64,000 nt of DNA from Verrucomicrobia subdivision 3 bacterium UBA693 (GCA_002298785.1 DBMR01000008.1:72334-136333); one strand, 5' to 3'; shown: positions 17,129-25,727, numbered from the stretch's first letter. Made by a program: numbers and translations. Notes: generated by a model from the sequence alone, not told the origin.

Positions 17129-18145
17129 TTATTCGATGGCCCGGCGGCGGCTCAGCCGATTGGCGATCCACCGCTGGAAGCCGGGCAGGTCCTTCCAGGT
17201 GGTCGCGACCCGGCAGCGGGGACCGGCCGGATCCAGCCGGGTATAGCCGTCATCGGTCACCCGGATTCCGAGCTCTTCCATCCCGCAGAAATCCTGCGAG
17301 ATCGCGAGGTAGACCGCCACGCAATCGAACAGGGTGCTGGACTTCGTATCGGCGTCCTCCGGCTTGAAGCCTTTGCGATTGGCGACCCAGGCGCGGTAAT
17401 TGTCGATCACATCGCCGGCGACGCGCTGCCGGCTGTCGCGCACCTGGCGATAGACGTCCCCGTCCAGCGTGACCAATCCGCACGTATCCAGCGGGGTGAT
17501 GGTTTTCTTCCAGGGAGCCGCGAAAACGGCCTGGGCGGCTTTGGGTGCGGCGACGACGTTCCATTCGGCATTGATATTGGTGCTGCCGCCGTAGCCCACC
17601 CGCACGCTGCCATGCATGCCGACGAAGACCGCCTTGGTGGCGATGCGCGGTTCACGCGCCAGGGCGGCTTCCAGGTTCGGCAGGGGGCCGATGGCGATCA
17701 CGGTAATCGGTGTGGGCGACTTCATGATCGTATCGATGAGCGCCTGCACGCCGTTGGTGTGCACTTTTCCTGGATACTTGGCTAAGTCGTAATCACCCAG
17801 CCACGAGGCCTGGGATTGCTCCCCGCCGACACCCTGCACATCGAGGCCCAGGCCGACCGGCACATCCGAACGACCCGCGCGTTCGAGGAGCTTGGCCAAC
17901 AGCCGCCCGCGATACATTGGTCGTCCGTAATCCCCCACCACGAGTTTCAAATCCAGCTCCGGGCTTTGCAGCACCAGGCCCAGGGCCCAGGTGTCGTCGA
18001 TATCATCGCCGATGTCCGTATCCAGAATGACCGGGATTTTGGGGGCGGCCTTGGCCTCGGCGGCAAGGGCGGTGACCGTTCCGCCCAGGGTCAAGGCGAG
18101 GATACAGGCCACGAACCAGCGGGTGATTGAGGGCATCAGTTTCAT
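17129..18145 (-). CDS. Secreted nucleoside hydrolase-like protein
   Basis: This roughly 338-aa protein has an N-terminal signal peptide (ITRWFVACILALTLGGTVTA, cleaved near ALAAE). An inosine-uridine nucleoside hydrolase fold follows. The calcium-binding, catalytic motif reads DTDIGDDIDDTWAL, matching DTDxGxDxDD. These enzymes release the base from ribonucleosides; export suggests scavenging or turnover of a sugar-linked substrate in the periplasm. The frame runs upstream to 18208, but the ATG at 18145 puts the signal peptide at the N-terminus. Substrate specificity is not visible. Confidence 0.87.
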   Translation of the reverse strand: MKLMPSITRWFVACILALTLGGTVTALAAEAKAAPKIPVILDTDIGDDIDDTWALGLVLQSPELDLKLVVGDYGRPMYRGRLLAKLLERAGRSDVPVGLGLDVQGVGGEQSQASWLGDYDLAKYPGKVHTNGVQALIDTIMKSPTPITVIAIGPLPNLEAALAREPRIATKAVFVGMHGSVRVGYGGSTNINAEWNVVAAPKAAQAVFAAPWKKTITPLDTCGLVTLDGDVYRQVRDSRQRVAGDVIDNYRAWVANRKGFKPEDADTKSSTLFDCVAVYLAISQDFCGMEELGIRVTDDGYTRLDPAGPRCRVATTWKDLPGFQRWIANRLSRRRAIE

Positions 18146-18265
18146 AAGTGGGTTCGGAGTAAGGCGGTTTAAGGGTGTGACACGGCGGATCCGTGGCGGC
18201 GGTGGCACCCGCGTCTGGGTGGCGGGTTTTCCTGGCCGGCGACCGCACCGGCCCGGATGGTGTCC

Positions 18266-18499
18266 TTAATGTCGATGCGGGCCGCCGCCGCAGCAACTGC
18301 CGCAGGAGCCGGAGCCGCCTTCGCAGGCCGGAGCGCTGGCCTGGTTTGCGCCCGCCACCGAGGAGGCGAACACCGAGAGCTTCTTGCTGATCCGTGCCGA
18401 GCCGCAATGCGGGCATTTGAGCCCCTTCCACTCCGTGGTGCGCACCAGCAATTCGCTGTCCTTATCGCATTTCTGACAATGAAACTCGTAAATCGGCAT
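18266..18499 (-). CDS. FmdB-family zinc ribbon protein
   Basis: This 77-aa protein begins MPIYEFHCQKC and has the paired CxxC knuckles of the FmdB/CxxC regulatory family (CQKC and CPHC). A low-complexity tail rich in Gly, Ser and Cys follows (GGSGSCGSCCGGG). FmdB proteins are assigned to regulation, but the biochemical role is unknown. The tail may add a second metal site. It stands alone, divergent from the thioesterase gene. Confidence 0.85.
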   Translation of the reverse strand: MPIYEFHCQKCDKDSELLVRTTEWKGLKCPHCGSARISKKLSVFASSVAGANQASAPACEGGSGSCGSCCGGGPHRH

Positions 18500-18643
18500 A
18501 CCACCACGCTACTGGAAAAGTGACGGCGCCTCAAGAGGAACCGCGCAGCCTGGTGGATGGGCGGTCGGGACCGTTCCGCCGGCGGGCGGCGCGTTGCGCA
18601 AGCGTCATCAGGCGGCTCGCCAAAGCTCGGGACGCGTCGCATA

Positions 18644-19024
18644 ATGGCCGTCATGACAGCCGACTATCAGCCCGCGATTCGGGTCGTGATGATGCCGGCG
18701 GATACGAATCCGCTGGGCACGATCTTTGGTGGGATCATTTTGAGTTACATCGACCAGGCCGGGACGGTGGAAGCCCGGAAGCATTGCGAAAAGAAGCTGG
18801 TGACGGTGGCCATGCACGAGGTGAAGTTCATCGCGCCGGTGTTTGTAGGCGACCTGGTGAGCTTTTACACCGAGCTCGTCCGGAAAGGGACCACTTCGAT
18901 CACGGTGCGGGTGACGGTTGATGCCAAACGCCTGGGCCCGCCTCATGACACCGCGCGGGTGACTTCGGCCGAGGTGGTTTATGTCGCCATCGATTCCCCC
19001 GGTTGCCCAGTGCCAATCGACTGA
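18644..19024 (+). CDS. Acyl-CoA thioesterase (hotdog fold)
   Basis: This 126-aa single-hotdog protein resembles the YciA/BFIT acyl-CoA hydrolases. It contains NPLGTIFGGIILSYIDQAG, in which the Asp is the usual catalytic residue, and then EVKFIAPVFVGDLVSFYTEL. It should hydrolyse acyl-CoA thioesters in the cytoplasm. The ATG at 18644 is chosen because the upstream extension to 18557 is Arg/Gly-rich shadow sequence. It converges on the oxidoreductase gene that ends five bases downstream. Confidence 0.85.
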   Translation: MAVMTADYQPAIRVVMMPADTNPLGTIFGGIILSYIDQAGTVEARKHCEKKLVTVAMHEVKFIAPVFVGDLVSFYTELVRKGTTSITVRVTVDAKRLGPPHDTARVTSAEVVYVAIDSPGCPVPID

Positions 19025-19028
19025 CGCG

Positions 19029-20453
19029 TTACGTGGCCCACCCGGGGCGCGATGGGCGGCGCACCCAGTCGTTGAGATTCCCGGGAGTCTTCACGCGCAT
19101 TGCGGCGCCGTCCCATTCGACTTTGTTTCCCAAGCCGGCTTTTTGCGCCAGGTTCCCTAGCAGCGTGAATTCCGTCAGCCGGGCTCCGTACTCGAAGGGT
19201 GCCGCCGTGTCTTTCCGGCCTTCGCGCACCGCATTCAGGAAGTCCGTCATGACATTTTTCGGGCGCGGCAGCGTGCGGGGCGGTTGCTCGATCTGCTGCA
19301 TTTTTTCCATCGGCAGCAGGTGCATGCGCTGCCCATAGGTGCCGGTGTAGAGAATGCCCTTTTCCCCCACGTAAAGCGTGCCGCTGGAATCGAACTCTTC
19401 ATCGGGGTACTTCTTGCGCAGCTCGTCCAGCAACGGCGGCTGGTTCCGGCTGCGACCTTGCGCCGTGCGATTCTGGCCGGTGGCGTCGGTCGCGGCCGTC
19501 CGCTTCAGGCCGTCATACCAATAAGCCTTCAAGGCCGGCAAACCTTCCCGCGCCGGGATATCGAAGCGCAGGCGGCAACCGGTGGGGTAACGCTCGTCGG
19601 TGCCGTCGCGCACCTCTTCCATCACGATGGCGGTGGGGTGTTGGACTTTTAACGCCCAGTAAACGCCATCGAGGACGTGGCAACCCATGTTGCCGAGGGA
19701 GCCGTTGCCAAAATCGTACCACCCATGCCATTCGTGCGGATGGAGGTCGCCGTGAAATTCGCGATAGGGGGAGGGGCCGATCCAGGAATCCCAATTCATG
19801 CCAGCGGGAGGTTGCTGGGATTTGGGACGGGGACCCGCGCCGCCGTTGGCGCGATCGGTCCAGCTATGGGTCTCGGTAATCTGGCCCACCACTCCGCCCC
19901 AGATGAACTCGCACAGGCGGCGGTAGCCATCTTCGCAATGGCCCTGGTTGCCCATTTGGGCCGCGGCCTTCGAGCGCGCAGCCAGTTCGCTCAGGGCCCG
20001 CGCCTCGGCGATGGTATGGCAGAGCGGTTTTTCGCAATAGACAGCGATGTTCCGCTGCATGGCGAGCATGGCCGGGAGCGCGTGGTGATGATTGGGAGTG
20101 GCGATGAAGACCGCGTCAATTTCGCCTCCCAACCGGTCGAACATCTGGCGGTAATCCGTGAACACCTTGAGCTTGTCCGTGGGCACCTGCTTTTTCTCGA
20201 GCCAGGCCTTGACCGTGGCATGCCGCTTCTCGTCGGCGTCCACGATGGCGAGCAGGTTCTCTTTGGCGGTGGTGGTGAAGTATTCGAGGTGATCCATGCC
20301 GCGACCGCCGCAGCCGATCTGGACGCAGTTCAGGCGGCGGCTGGGTGGTTCCGCCAGCAGATCGACGGCGGGGAAGAACCTGGCGGCAGCCAGGGCGCCG
20401 GCACCAAGGGCGGATCGTCGGATAAAATTTCGGCGGGTCAAGGGTGATTTCAT
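19029..20453 (-). CDS. Exported Gfo/Idh/MocA family oxidoreductase (Tat signal)
   Basis: This roughly 474-aa protein begins with a twin-arginine signal (RRNFIRRSALGAGALAAARF), so it is folded with its cofactor and exported. The Rossmann domain starts VQIGCGGRGMDHLEYF, and the family motif reads YCEKPLCHTIAEA. A C-terminal glucose-fructose oxidoreductase-type domain follows. Tat-exported Gfo/Idh/MocA proteins are abundant in Verrucomicrobiota and Planctomycetota and probably act on sugars in the periplasm. The start at 20453 places the RR motif near the N-terminus; the frame runs on to 20486. Confidence 0.88.
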   Translation of the reverse strand: MKSPLTRRNFIRRSALGAGALAAARFFPAVDLLAEPPSRRLNCVQIGCGGRGMDHLEYFTTTAKENLLAIVDADEKRHATVKAWLEKKQVPTDKLKVFTDYRQMFDRLGGEIDAVFIATPNHHHALPAMLAMQRNIAVYCEKPLCHTIAEARALSELAARSKAAAQMGNQGHCEDGYRRLCEFIWGGVVGQITETHSWTDRANGGAGPRPKSQQPPAGMNWDSWIGPSPYREFHGDLHPHEWHGWYDFGNGSLGNMGCHVLDGVYWALKVQHPTAIVMEEVRDGTDERYPTGCRLRFDIPAREGLPALKAYWYDGLKRTAATDATGQNRTAQGRSRNQPPLLDELRKKYPDEEFDSSGTLYVGEKGILYTGTYGQRMHLLPMEKMQQIEQPPRTLPRPKNVMTDFLNAVREGRKDTAAPFEYGARLTEFTLLGNLAQKAGLGNKVEWDGAAMRVKTPGNLNDWVRRPSRPGWAT

Positions 20454-20573
20454 GTCCACTCGCGTCATCTCGGTTCGCTCGAACACACTGAATTAGGAGA
20501 CGATGGGTGGCAAGGATAAGTTACGGAAACCAGTTGCCGCGCCCGTGGGATTGAAATAAGGTGGTGATTGGCA

Positions 20574-20650
20574 GCGCGAGTAGCTCAATTGGATAGAGCG
20601 TCGGCCTCCGGAGCCGAAGGTTGAGAGTTCGACCCTCTCCTCGCGTACCA
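20574..20650 (+). tRNA. tRNA-Arg (anticodon CCG)
   Basis: A complete cloverleaf can be drawn. The acceptor stem GCGCGAG pairs with CTCGCGT (G1-U72 wobble). The D-arm is GCTC...GAGC, and the anticodon arm is TCGGC-CTCCGGA-GCCGA with anticodon CCG (decodes CGG, Arg). The T-arm is GAGAG-TTCGACC-CTCTC, the discriminator is A, and CCA is encoded at 20648-20650. An accessory segment begins downstream, so this gene could have served as an integration target. I see no second copy of its 3' end further along to prove that. Confidence 0.96.
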
Positions 20651-21105
20651 TTCTGTTTCCTTGGAATTCCTCGATAAACCGCGGGGAATCCGCTTCTCCA
20701 ACGGCATGTGTTACGTCGCCTGAAATTGGGTCAAATCACTATTGAAACCAGAACAGAAACCAGAACAACGGCTGGCACTGATGGGAATGTGGTTTGAAAG
20801 GGTCTGGCGTGGGGTTTGACGGGTTTGAGGGTATCCGACGGCCAGACGGTCAAAACTGCGCCGGGCACGGTTCTGGCGCAAACCGGCCCTTTCAAACGGA
20901 TGAACGTAAGAACGGATGGGGACAGGCGGACGACGTCCCCCATTTCTTGTCGGAACCGTCTGGCCTTTGGATTCGGTGCCAGCGGTATTGGGCCAAAACA
21001 CAAGGGCGATTCGTTCTTTGACCAAAGCTAGTTTTGGGTTCTACGAGTGCCGGCCCCCTCAGCCCCTGCTGTTAACCGCCGAGCAAGACCGTGACCACGG
21101 TACCG
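20651..21105. other. Non-coding segment between tRNA-Arg and the transposase fusion
   Basis: No credible gene is present. The open frames here lack family features and a ribosome-binding site. The main structure is the nested inverted repeat at 20792-20897, with a related CCGTCTGG/CCAGACGG pair spread to about 20967. Base composition changes toward 21 kb. A small palindrome ACCGTGACCACGGT lies just past the end of the transposase frame, near 21089-21102. This may be the flank or decayed end of the mobile unit. Confidence 0.5.
20792..20897. repeat. Nested inverted repeat (cruciform-like element)
   Basis: The outer arms are an exact 11-base match: GTTTGAAAGGG (20792-20802) and CCCTTTCAAAC (20887-20897). 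Inside are two further hairpins: GTCTGGC (20802-20808) with GCCAGAC (20841-20847), and TGCGCC (20857-20862) with GGCGCA (20875-20880). The result is a three-way junction of about 106 bases, as in REP/MITE-type elements or a structured RNA. Confidence 0.6.
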
Positions 21106-23899
21106 CTACATAATGTCCCCCCACTCCTTGTGCCACCGCCGGCGTAATCGTGGCTTTGAACCGGCCATGCCGATACACGCGTCCAAAGTGGTCTTCTGGG
21201 ACAGCAAGAATTTCAACACGTTTACGTTATTGAACTCACACGTTTCAAAGACGGTGGCCAGCACCAAGTAATGCTTCAATGTTTTTTCGGTGAACCGCCC
21301 CCCCCACTCGTGTTCTGTATTTGGCAAAGAGCTTAACGGCATGTTCGGCGTTGTTATTGTTCCAAGGAACGCCATCGTGCCTGATAAAGGTGAACATCTT
21401 TGACCCGCTTTTCTGAAGTCTCTTTTGATACTTGGCCACCGGTTCAGAGGAGGACTGCACCGACGCGACCGAATCAAGAAATCGTGCCACCGGTTTTTCA
21501 TATTTATGTAAGTGACGCTTCTTCAGACCGTATTCATCCACTGTGCTGATGATGGAGCGCAGCAGTGCACCGAAGTTGTGTGCGATTGACCTCAGTTCCA
21601 AGTCGCACGGATTGCTCAAGAGATCTTCGTTAAGATCCCTAATGAAATGAACAAGGCACTTCTGTTGCGTACACTTTAAGGAATCGTAAGCACTGTAGAA
21701 GTCGGAAACGAGTACACCTTTGAAGTCAGCAAGCAACTCCTTCAAGAAGTCCCCTTCGCGGGAAGGCCTGTACAGATAATAGACCTTGTCCAAGCTGGTG
21801 AGCACCCACACGTAGGCGGGCTGCCCCCTCATGTCAACAAACGTCTCGTCCACATGAACCACTGGGCTCTGAATTATATCGTTGAGGATGTCCTGACACA
21901 GCGACGCGTATTTCAAAGACAGCTCATGCTTGTAGCCTCCGAGTTTCGAATCCGGCAAGTCGATGTCGAATACTTCTAACATGAATCGGCAGGTGCGATT
22001 CATCCCAAGCCCGCAAAAGGTTGAGAGGTAAACGCACCAGCACAATAACGCGTGGCCGTAGTGGCGTGAGTGCGCTATAGCTCTCTCGGCTGAAAAGGAA
22101 CGTTGACAGTAAGTGCAAGTGTAACGCCAGCGCATCAATTTCGTTACCCACCTTTTGACACCACCGCCTGAAAATCTCAGATCCGTCAAGGTTTGAACCA
22201 GAGGGCGGGTCTTCTCGAAGTATATTGAAGTGCAGTGAGGACACCGCTGCAACTCGGCGCAGGACGTGGCGTTTATCCTGTGCCGCTTTGGCCTCACCGT
22301 ACGACGGCGAGGCTGAATACTTCGAAAGTGTTTGCTGGTCCGAACGAAGACCCTCTCGCGCTGATAATCAAAGTATGCCCATTTGATAAGCTGTTTGAAG
22401 TCAGGCAAAGCGTACTGCGTGTTCGCGAACATTTCCCAGCGTTCCCGGTTGGGTGCCAAGCTTTCGGCGTGAACGACTTCGGCCAATGCTGAACCGTTGC
22501 TACTGGTGGGACCGTCTGCGACGAGCGCTTTGAGGATACTTTGGCAGAGGGTGCGCAGCTGCTCGCAGTCTCTGCGATTGTATTCAATCAGCACGCGTTT
22601 AATAGCCTCATCGCGAGTTCTTTCCCATTCCGACCGCCAGATGATCGCGTCAAGGCCCGTGTGTGTTACGATCGGCGTGTCAGAAGAGAAGCACTGAGCG
22701 ATGTCTTTCAGTCGATTCGAATAGGTCGGAAAGTAGATTTGGGCGAAGATAACTGACAATAAATTGAGCGTTGAGCAAAGCGCTTTCGCCGCAGGGGAAT
22801 CTTCAGAAGGCCCACCATAGCGTTTCGCCATAAGCCGGAAGAATGTCTTCTCGTAGCTTCCGTAGTGGACGAGAAATGGGCTTGCGACAGTCTTGAGTAT
22901 GTCAAGGAACTCGCTCCACATCATTTTTTCGTCTGCCACGTCATTTGCCCACAGGCTGTGCTGGATGGCGGATTCCTCGTTCCCAATCCGCAGGCCGATA
23001 AGGTAGTAGAAATCGCGGTCGGGCAGGCCCTCGACGTCGAGATAGACCGGCGTGCCTTCAATTTTGAGTTTCGGTCTGCCAATGACGTGAATTTTCTTCT
23101 CTCGGACCGCCAGTGCTTTCAGGCTGTGATTGTAGTTCTCCATTTTGTCACGCAGCCGTTTTGGACGACGGCGAGCCCGGAACGTATATGAGAGTTGGGC
23201 CACCGTGAAGATGCCTTTGCCGCGTAGTTTCTGCCGCTCCTTCGCACTCAATCCGCTAAGCAAGCTAAGTTCATCCTTTTCCAGCCCCTTTTGGCGACAG
23301 CCGTCACGGAACTCACATTCTCCACAGTGCTGGTTCAAGATGAGGTCAGGCGGCGAACCACCAGCTAACAACGCCGACATTTTCCCAGTTAACTTTCGCA
23401 CTGTATTCAGCAAGGACGCGACCTTGACCTTCAACGCGGCGTGGTCGTCGCCGTGGATGATGCTGCAAACACTGACCTCGCGTCCGAGGACTTCGGACAG
23501 CACGAGCGCATCAAACGCCACCAGCAATCGGTCGTCTTTGGTGAGTTTGTTGAAAAAGGTGAACCGGATTGGAAGGAACTGGGCCGGTCTGACTCGGCCT
23601 TGGGACGGCACCCGCTCGACGGCGTGCAGCCGCGATGACATCGTTTCCGTCTCTAAGGGCAAGTCTGCGGCGAGCCGCCATGTGGCGGTTTTGAGATTTT
23701 CAGCGCTGGGCGTGGTTGCCGCGACTCCATCTCCAGTCGCCGTCACCAACCGCTGCATTCCTTCTTTTCGGTAGGCGTCGTTCTGCTCGCGTACCCAATC
23801 GGCGTAGGCGTTGCCTGCGCCAACTTGTCCGGTCGAGCGGAGATGGAACTTGGTAGGGCACTTAAGATAAGCTTCAAATAGAGCGGAGGTCAGTTTCAT
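21106..23899 (-). CDS. TM0106/RecB-like nuclease - DEDD exonuclease - IS66-like DDE transposase fusion (frameshifted C-terminus)
   Basis: The main frame (23899 down to 21245) encodes 884 aa. Residues 1-200 resemble the TM0106 RecB/Cas4-like nuclease family: LKCPTKFHL at 12-20 and a cysteine cluster at C192, C195 and C201 of Fe-S type, although a clear ExK catalytic pair is not obvious. Residues 283-450 form an RNase H-like 3'-5' exonuclease: D288 and E290 in VYLDVEG, HYGSYEKTFF, and D444 in YNRRDCEQL. C547/C553/C556 and C595/C598 make a zinc finger. Residues 675-870 are an IS66-like transposase core with D684 (HVDET), D733 (VSDFYSAY) and E852 (WNNNNAEHAVK). After RVGG the main frame ends poorly (AVHRKNIEALLGAGHRL). 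The next frame continues with RFTEKTLKHYLVLATVFE and runs to 21106, so the true protein is about 929 aa, joined across eight G (21298-21305). No terminal inverted repeats were found. Confidence 0.75.
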
Positions 23900-24038
23900 G
23901 CCTCAAGCATACGCTCCGAAACTCGAAACCGCTCCGCGCGATGCCTCAGTCGTAGGATGACCTGGCAGCGTCCACTCAACTTGCGTAACCTTTGGTCCCG
24001 TTCCCTACAATTCGACCCGACCTGTCGCGTGTCCCGTT

Positions 24039-24136
24039 ACCGCAGCCTCAGAGACGCGTGCGCCAGCGGCGGTCGTGCCGAGCAGCATGCAGAACCGCCA
24101 CCACAGTGACTGTCTCTGTTCCCGTTCGCGCACCTC
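24039..24136. repeat. Direct repeat copy 1 (3' end of toxin gene)
   Basis: These 98 bases match 24877-24972 closely in the same orientation, with scattered substitutions and a 2-base indel. On the minus strand the segment encodes the conserved toxin C-terminus (EVREREQ followed by VAVLxAARHDR). The repeat therefore reflects two related toxin genes or a partial duplication, not an independent repeat element. Confidence 0.8.
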
Positions 24137-24347
24137 ATACACGACGCGCTAAGGGAACCGTTCGGGATAGCGCCAACGTATATCCCTTCTCGGGTGGCGA
24201 AGGGATTTTCCGCAAGCGCATCCCAGACGAGAATGAGTTCCTCCACGAACGCGGCCCCCCCAGCCCCGGCTGTCGAGCCTCGTACCAAGCGGCGGCTTCG
24301 GCCGCGTCCTCCTCGACTTCCGGGCGGAACTCAACGCGCCAGCTCAT
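24048..24347 (-). pseudogene. ParE/RelE-family toxin pseudogene
   Basis: The start overlaps the antitoxin stop (ATGA). Frame one gives the typical toxin N-terminus MSWRVEFRPEVEEDAAEAAA then WYEARQPGLG. At a run of seven G the reading must shift to continue FVEELILVWDALAENP. It must shift again to reach RHPRRDIRWRYPERFP, which runs into a TAG. A further 2-base insertion follows relative to the second copy at 24877-24972. With at least three frameshifts and a stop, no functional RNase or gyrase toxin can be made. The antitoxin upstream remains intact. Confidence 0.75.
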
Positions 24348-24559
24348 TGGCCGACGCGTTGCCGCAGGCGCCGTTTCATTTCCGTCGCCGACACGGCGGA
24401 AGCAGGGTCACGGCGATGGTCCGCCAAGCGCTTTTCGACGAGGGCTTCATCCTCCGCCGATAACCCCGGTTCATCCAGCTCCAGAGCGCGCCGTATCAGG
24501 GTCTGCCGCTCGCACAAGGTCAGATCGGGAAGGCAGGCCAAGACTTCTTGAAAGCTCAT
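24344..24559 (-). CDS. Addiction-module antitoxin (RelE/ParE partner)
   Basis: This 71-aa protein is of the small helical antitoxin type found before ParE-like toxins (unstable-antitoxin family). It begins MSFQEVLACLPDLTLCERQT, then has LIRRALELDEPGLSAEDEAL and a basic C-terminal helix (EMKRRLRQRVGQ). The frame is intact and overlaps the start of the toxin pseudogene by four bases, the normal coupled arrangement. With the toxin destroyed, it is a leftover or may protect against a related toxin elsewhere. Confidence 0.75.
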   Translation of the reverse strand: MSFQEVLACLPDLTLCERQTLIRRALELDEPGLSAEDEALVEKRLADHRRDPASAVSATEMKRRLRQRVGQ

Positions 24560-24876
24560 GTTATGAACATACTGCTGAGCCAGGCGGCTGTCGAGATTTA
24601 GACCGGCCAGAAGCAGGACCTACAGCAACGCTTGAGTCTGCATAATTCAGGCCAGGTTCCACACCCGTCGAAGTTTACTCCCTGGCAAGTCCGTTCCGCG
24701 ACGACCTTTCGGGGGAAGGAACGGGCGCTGGCCTTTGGGCGCTACTTGAAGAGCGGCTCCGGCCGTGCCTTCCTGAAGCGGCACCTTTAGTTGGCGTCTC
24801 TTCGTTTCGGTAGAATACAGGAGAACCCGGTCCGCCGAAATCCCGTCCACGTGAAACATGAGGAAGCCGAACAGGC
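24560..24876. other. Spacer between the toxin-antitoxin locus and the second toxin fragment
   Basis: This is the region upstream of the antitoxin gene. It should hold the antitoxin promoter, but I see no clear -35/-10 pair or palindromic operator. Part of it is open on the minus strand (24647-24886), listed separately with low confidence. Confidence 0.4.
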
Positions 24877-24886
24877 ACCGCAGCAT
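24647..24886 (-). CDS. Doubtful small ORF
   Basis: A 79-aa frame whose ATG overlaps the TGA of the toxin fragment by one base (TGATG). The product (MFHVDGISADRVLLYSTETK and so on) is polar, has no recognised domain and no membrane segment. It could be a real small gene once co-transcribed with the lost toxin, or a chance frame in decayed DNA. Confidence 0.22.
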   Translation of the reverse strand: MLRCLFGFLMFHVDGISADRVLLYSTETKRRQLKVPLQEGTAGAALQVAPKGQRPFLPPKGRRGTDLPGSKLRRVWNLA

Positions 24887-24972
24887 CAGAGACGCGTGCG
24901 CCAGTGGCGGTCGTGCCGTGCGGCAGGCAGAACCGCCACCACAGTGACTGTCTGTTCCCGTTCGCGCACCTC
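24877..24972 (-). pseudogene. 3' fragment of a second ParE/RelE-type toxin gene
   Basis: On the minus strand this segment reads REVREREQTVTVVAVLPAA then RHDRHWRTRL and a stop at 24886, a standard RelE/ParE C-terminus with no lesions. Everything upstream of EVRERE is missing, because the DUF1963-like gene ends at 24978. The remaining piece is a clean copy of the 3' end found damaged at 24039-24136. That pattern indicates duplication or recombination between two toxin genes, followed by deletion. Confidence 0.7.
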
Positions 24973-24977
24973 TCGGC

Positions 24978-25727
24978 CTAAGAAAGTTGGGTCACGGTTT
25001 TGGTTTGAGCAGGATGTTTGATACACCCGAACAGGTAGAGTGTTCCATCCGGCATCGGCTTGCCTGGCAACAAAGCGCCGGGGAGTTGCAGCACCAGGCT
25101 CATCCGTTTCCCGCATTCGGTGCAGACCGGGAACTCGGCATCCTGGACCCAGGCCGGGCTGCCGCCAACTCGGGCTTGAAATATGGGATCGAACTCGAAG
25201 GTCTCGGCGCCCGCGGCGAGCAAATATGCCAGGAGATCGGTTGGATACTCGGGGCACACGGCGGCAAGCGCGCTCATAAGCCGGGGGTTGTCCTTGACGT
25301 ATTTGTCGGGAGAAAACTGGTTCCGTTCTTTGCCGGTCTTCGTCAGATTACGAGGCACCGGGACGATCCGATAAACCTGTCCGCGCAACACCGGTTCGGG
25401 GGTGGTCGACGATGCGCGGCGGAAGCTCACGCCGGCGCTGGCGTCAGTGGAAATGGTCCCGCCCGCCCACGGCTCGACAAAGGAAGACACCGGAATGGTC
25501 CAGTCCGTGTCCGTGCCGGAGCGGCGGTTCGTCCGCGCCAGCACCGCGCAGGAAGGGGTCTGTGTCCCGAGGTGGTCAATCTGTGAGTAGATGTCTTCGA
25601 GTTGCTGATCGTCGGCGGCCTGCGCGCAGCGAATAATGTGGAGCCGCTTGCGATTGAAGCGCATCAAGACCACCGCCAAAGGGATGGCCATGGCCGCAAT
25701 CACAACTCCGAAGACAATCTTCAGCAT
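24978..25727 (-). CDS. Hypothetical membrane-anchored protein (DUF1963-like C-terminus)
   Basis: This 249-aa protein has one N-terminal transmembrane helix (LKIVFGVVIAAMAIPLAVVL) and a short basic stretch. The soluble domain holds a CxxC pair (FPVCTECGKRM) and a region ending DGTLYLFGCIKHPAQTK. The combination of GSPAWVQDAEFPVC, CGKRM and a late C-H pair resembles the DUF1963/YwqG type, which is often met near toxin-immunity loci. The assignment is tentative. It sits beside decayed toxin-antitoxin genes, and its 3' end abuts the toxin fragment. Confidence 0.6.
   Translation of the reverse strand: MLKIVFGVVIAAMAIPLAVVLMRFNRKRLHIIRCAQAADDQQLEDIYSQIDHLGTQTPSCAVLARTNRRSGTDTDWTIPVSSFVEPWAGGTISTDASAGVSFRRASSTTPEPVLRGQVYRIVPVPRNLTKTGKERNQFSPDKYVKDNPRLMSALAAVCPEYPTDLLAYLLAAGAETFEFDPIFQARVGGSPAWVQDAEFPVCTECGKRMSLVLQLPGALLPGKPMPDGTLYLFGCIKHPAQTKTVTQLS

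Noticed and set aside
20711..21025. 104-aa minus-strand frame between tRNA-Arg and the transposase
   Set aside because: No family feature, no ribosome site, and it runs through the structured inverted repeat.
20574..24000. Integrative element using the tRNA-Arg 3' end as attachment site
   Set aside because: No repeat of the tRNA 3' end was found downstream and there is no tyrosine or serine integrase in the region.
20900..24010. Terminal inverted repeats of the transposase fusion
   Set aside because: The only similar flanks (around 21095-21112 and 23985-24010) match in direct, not inverted, orientation and only over short stretches.
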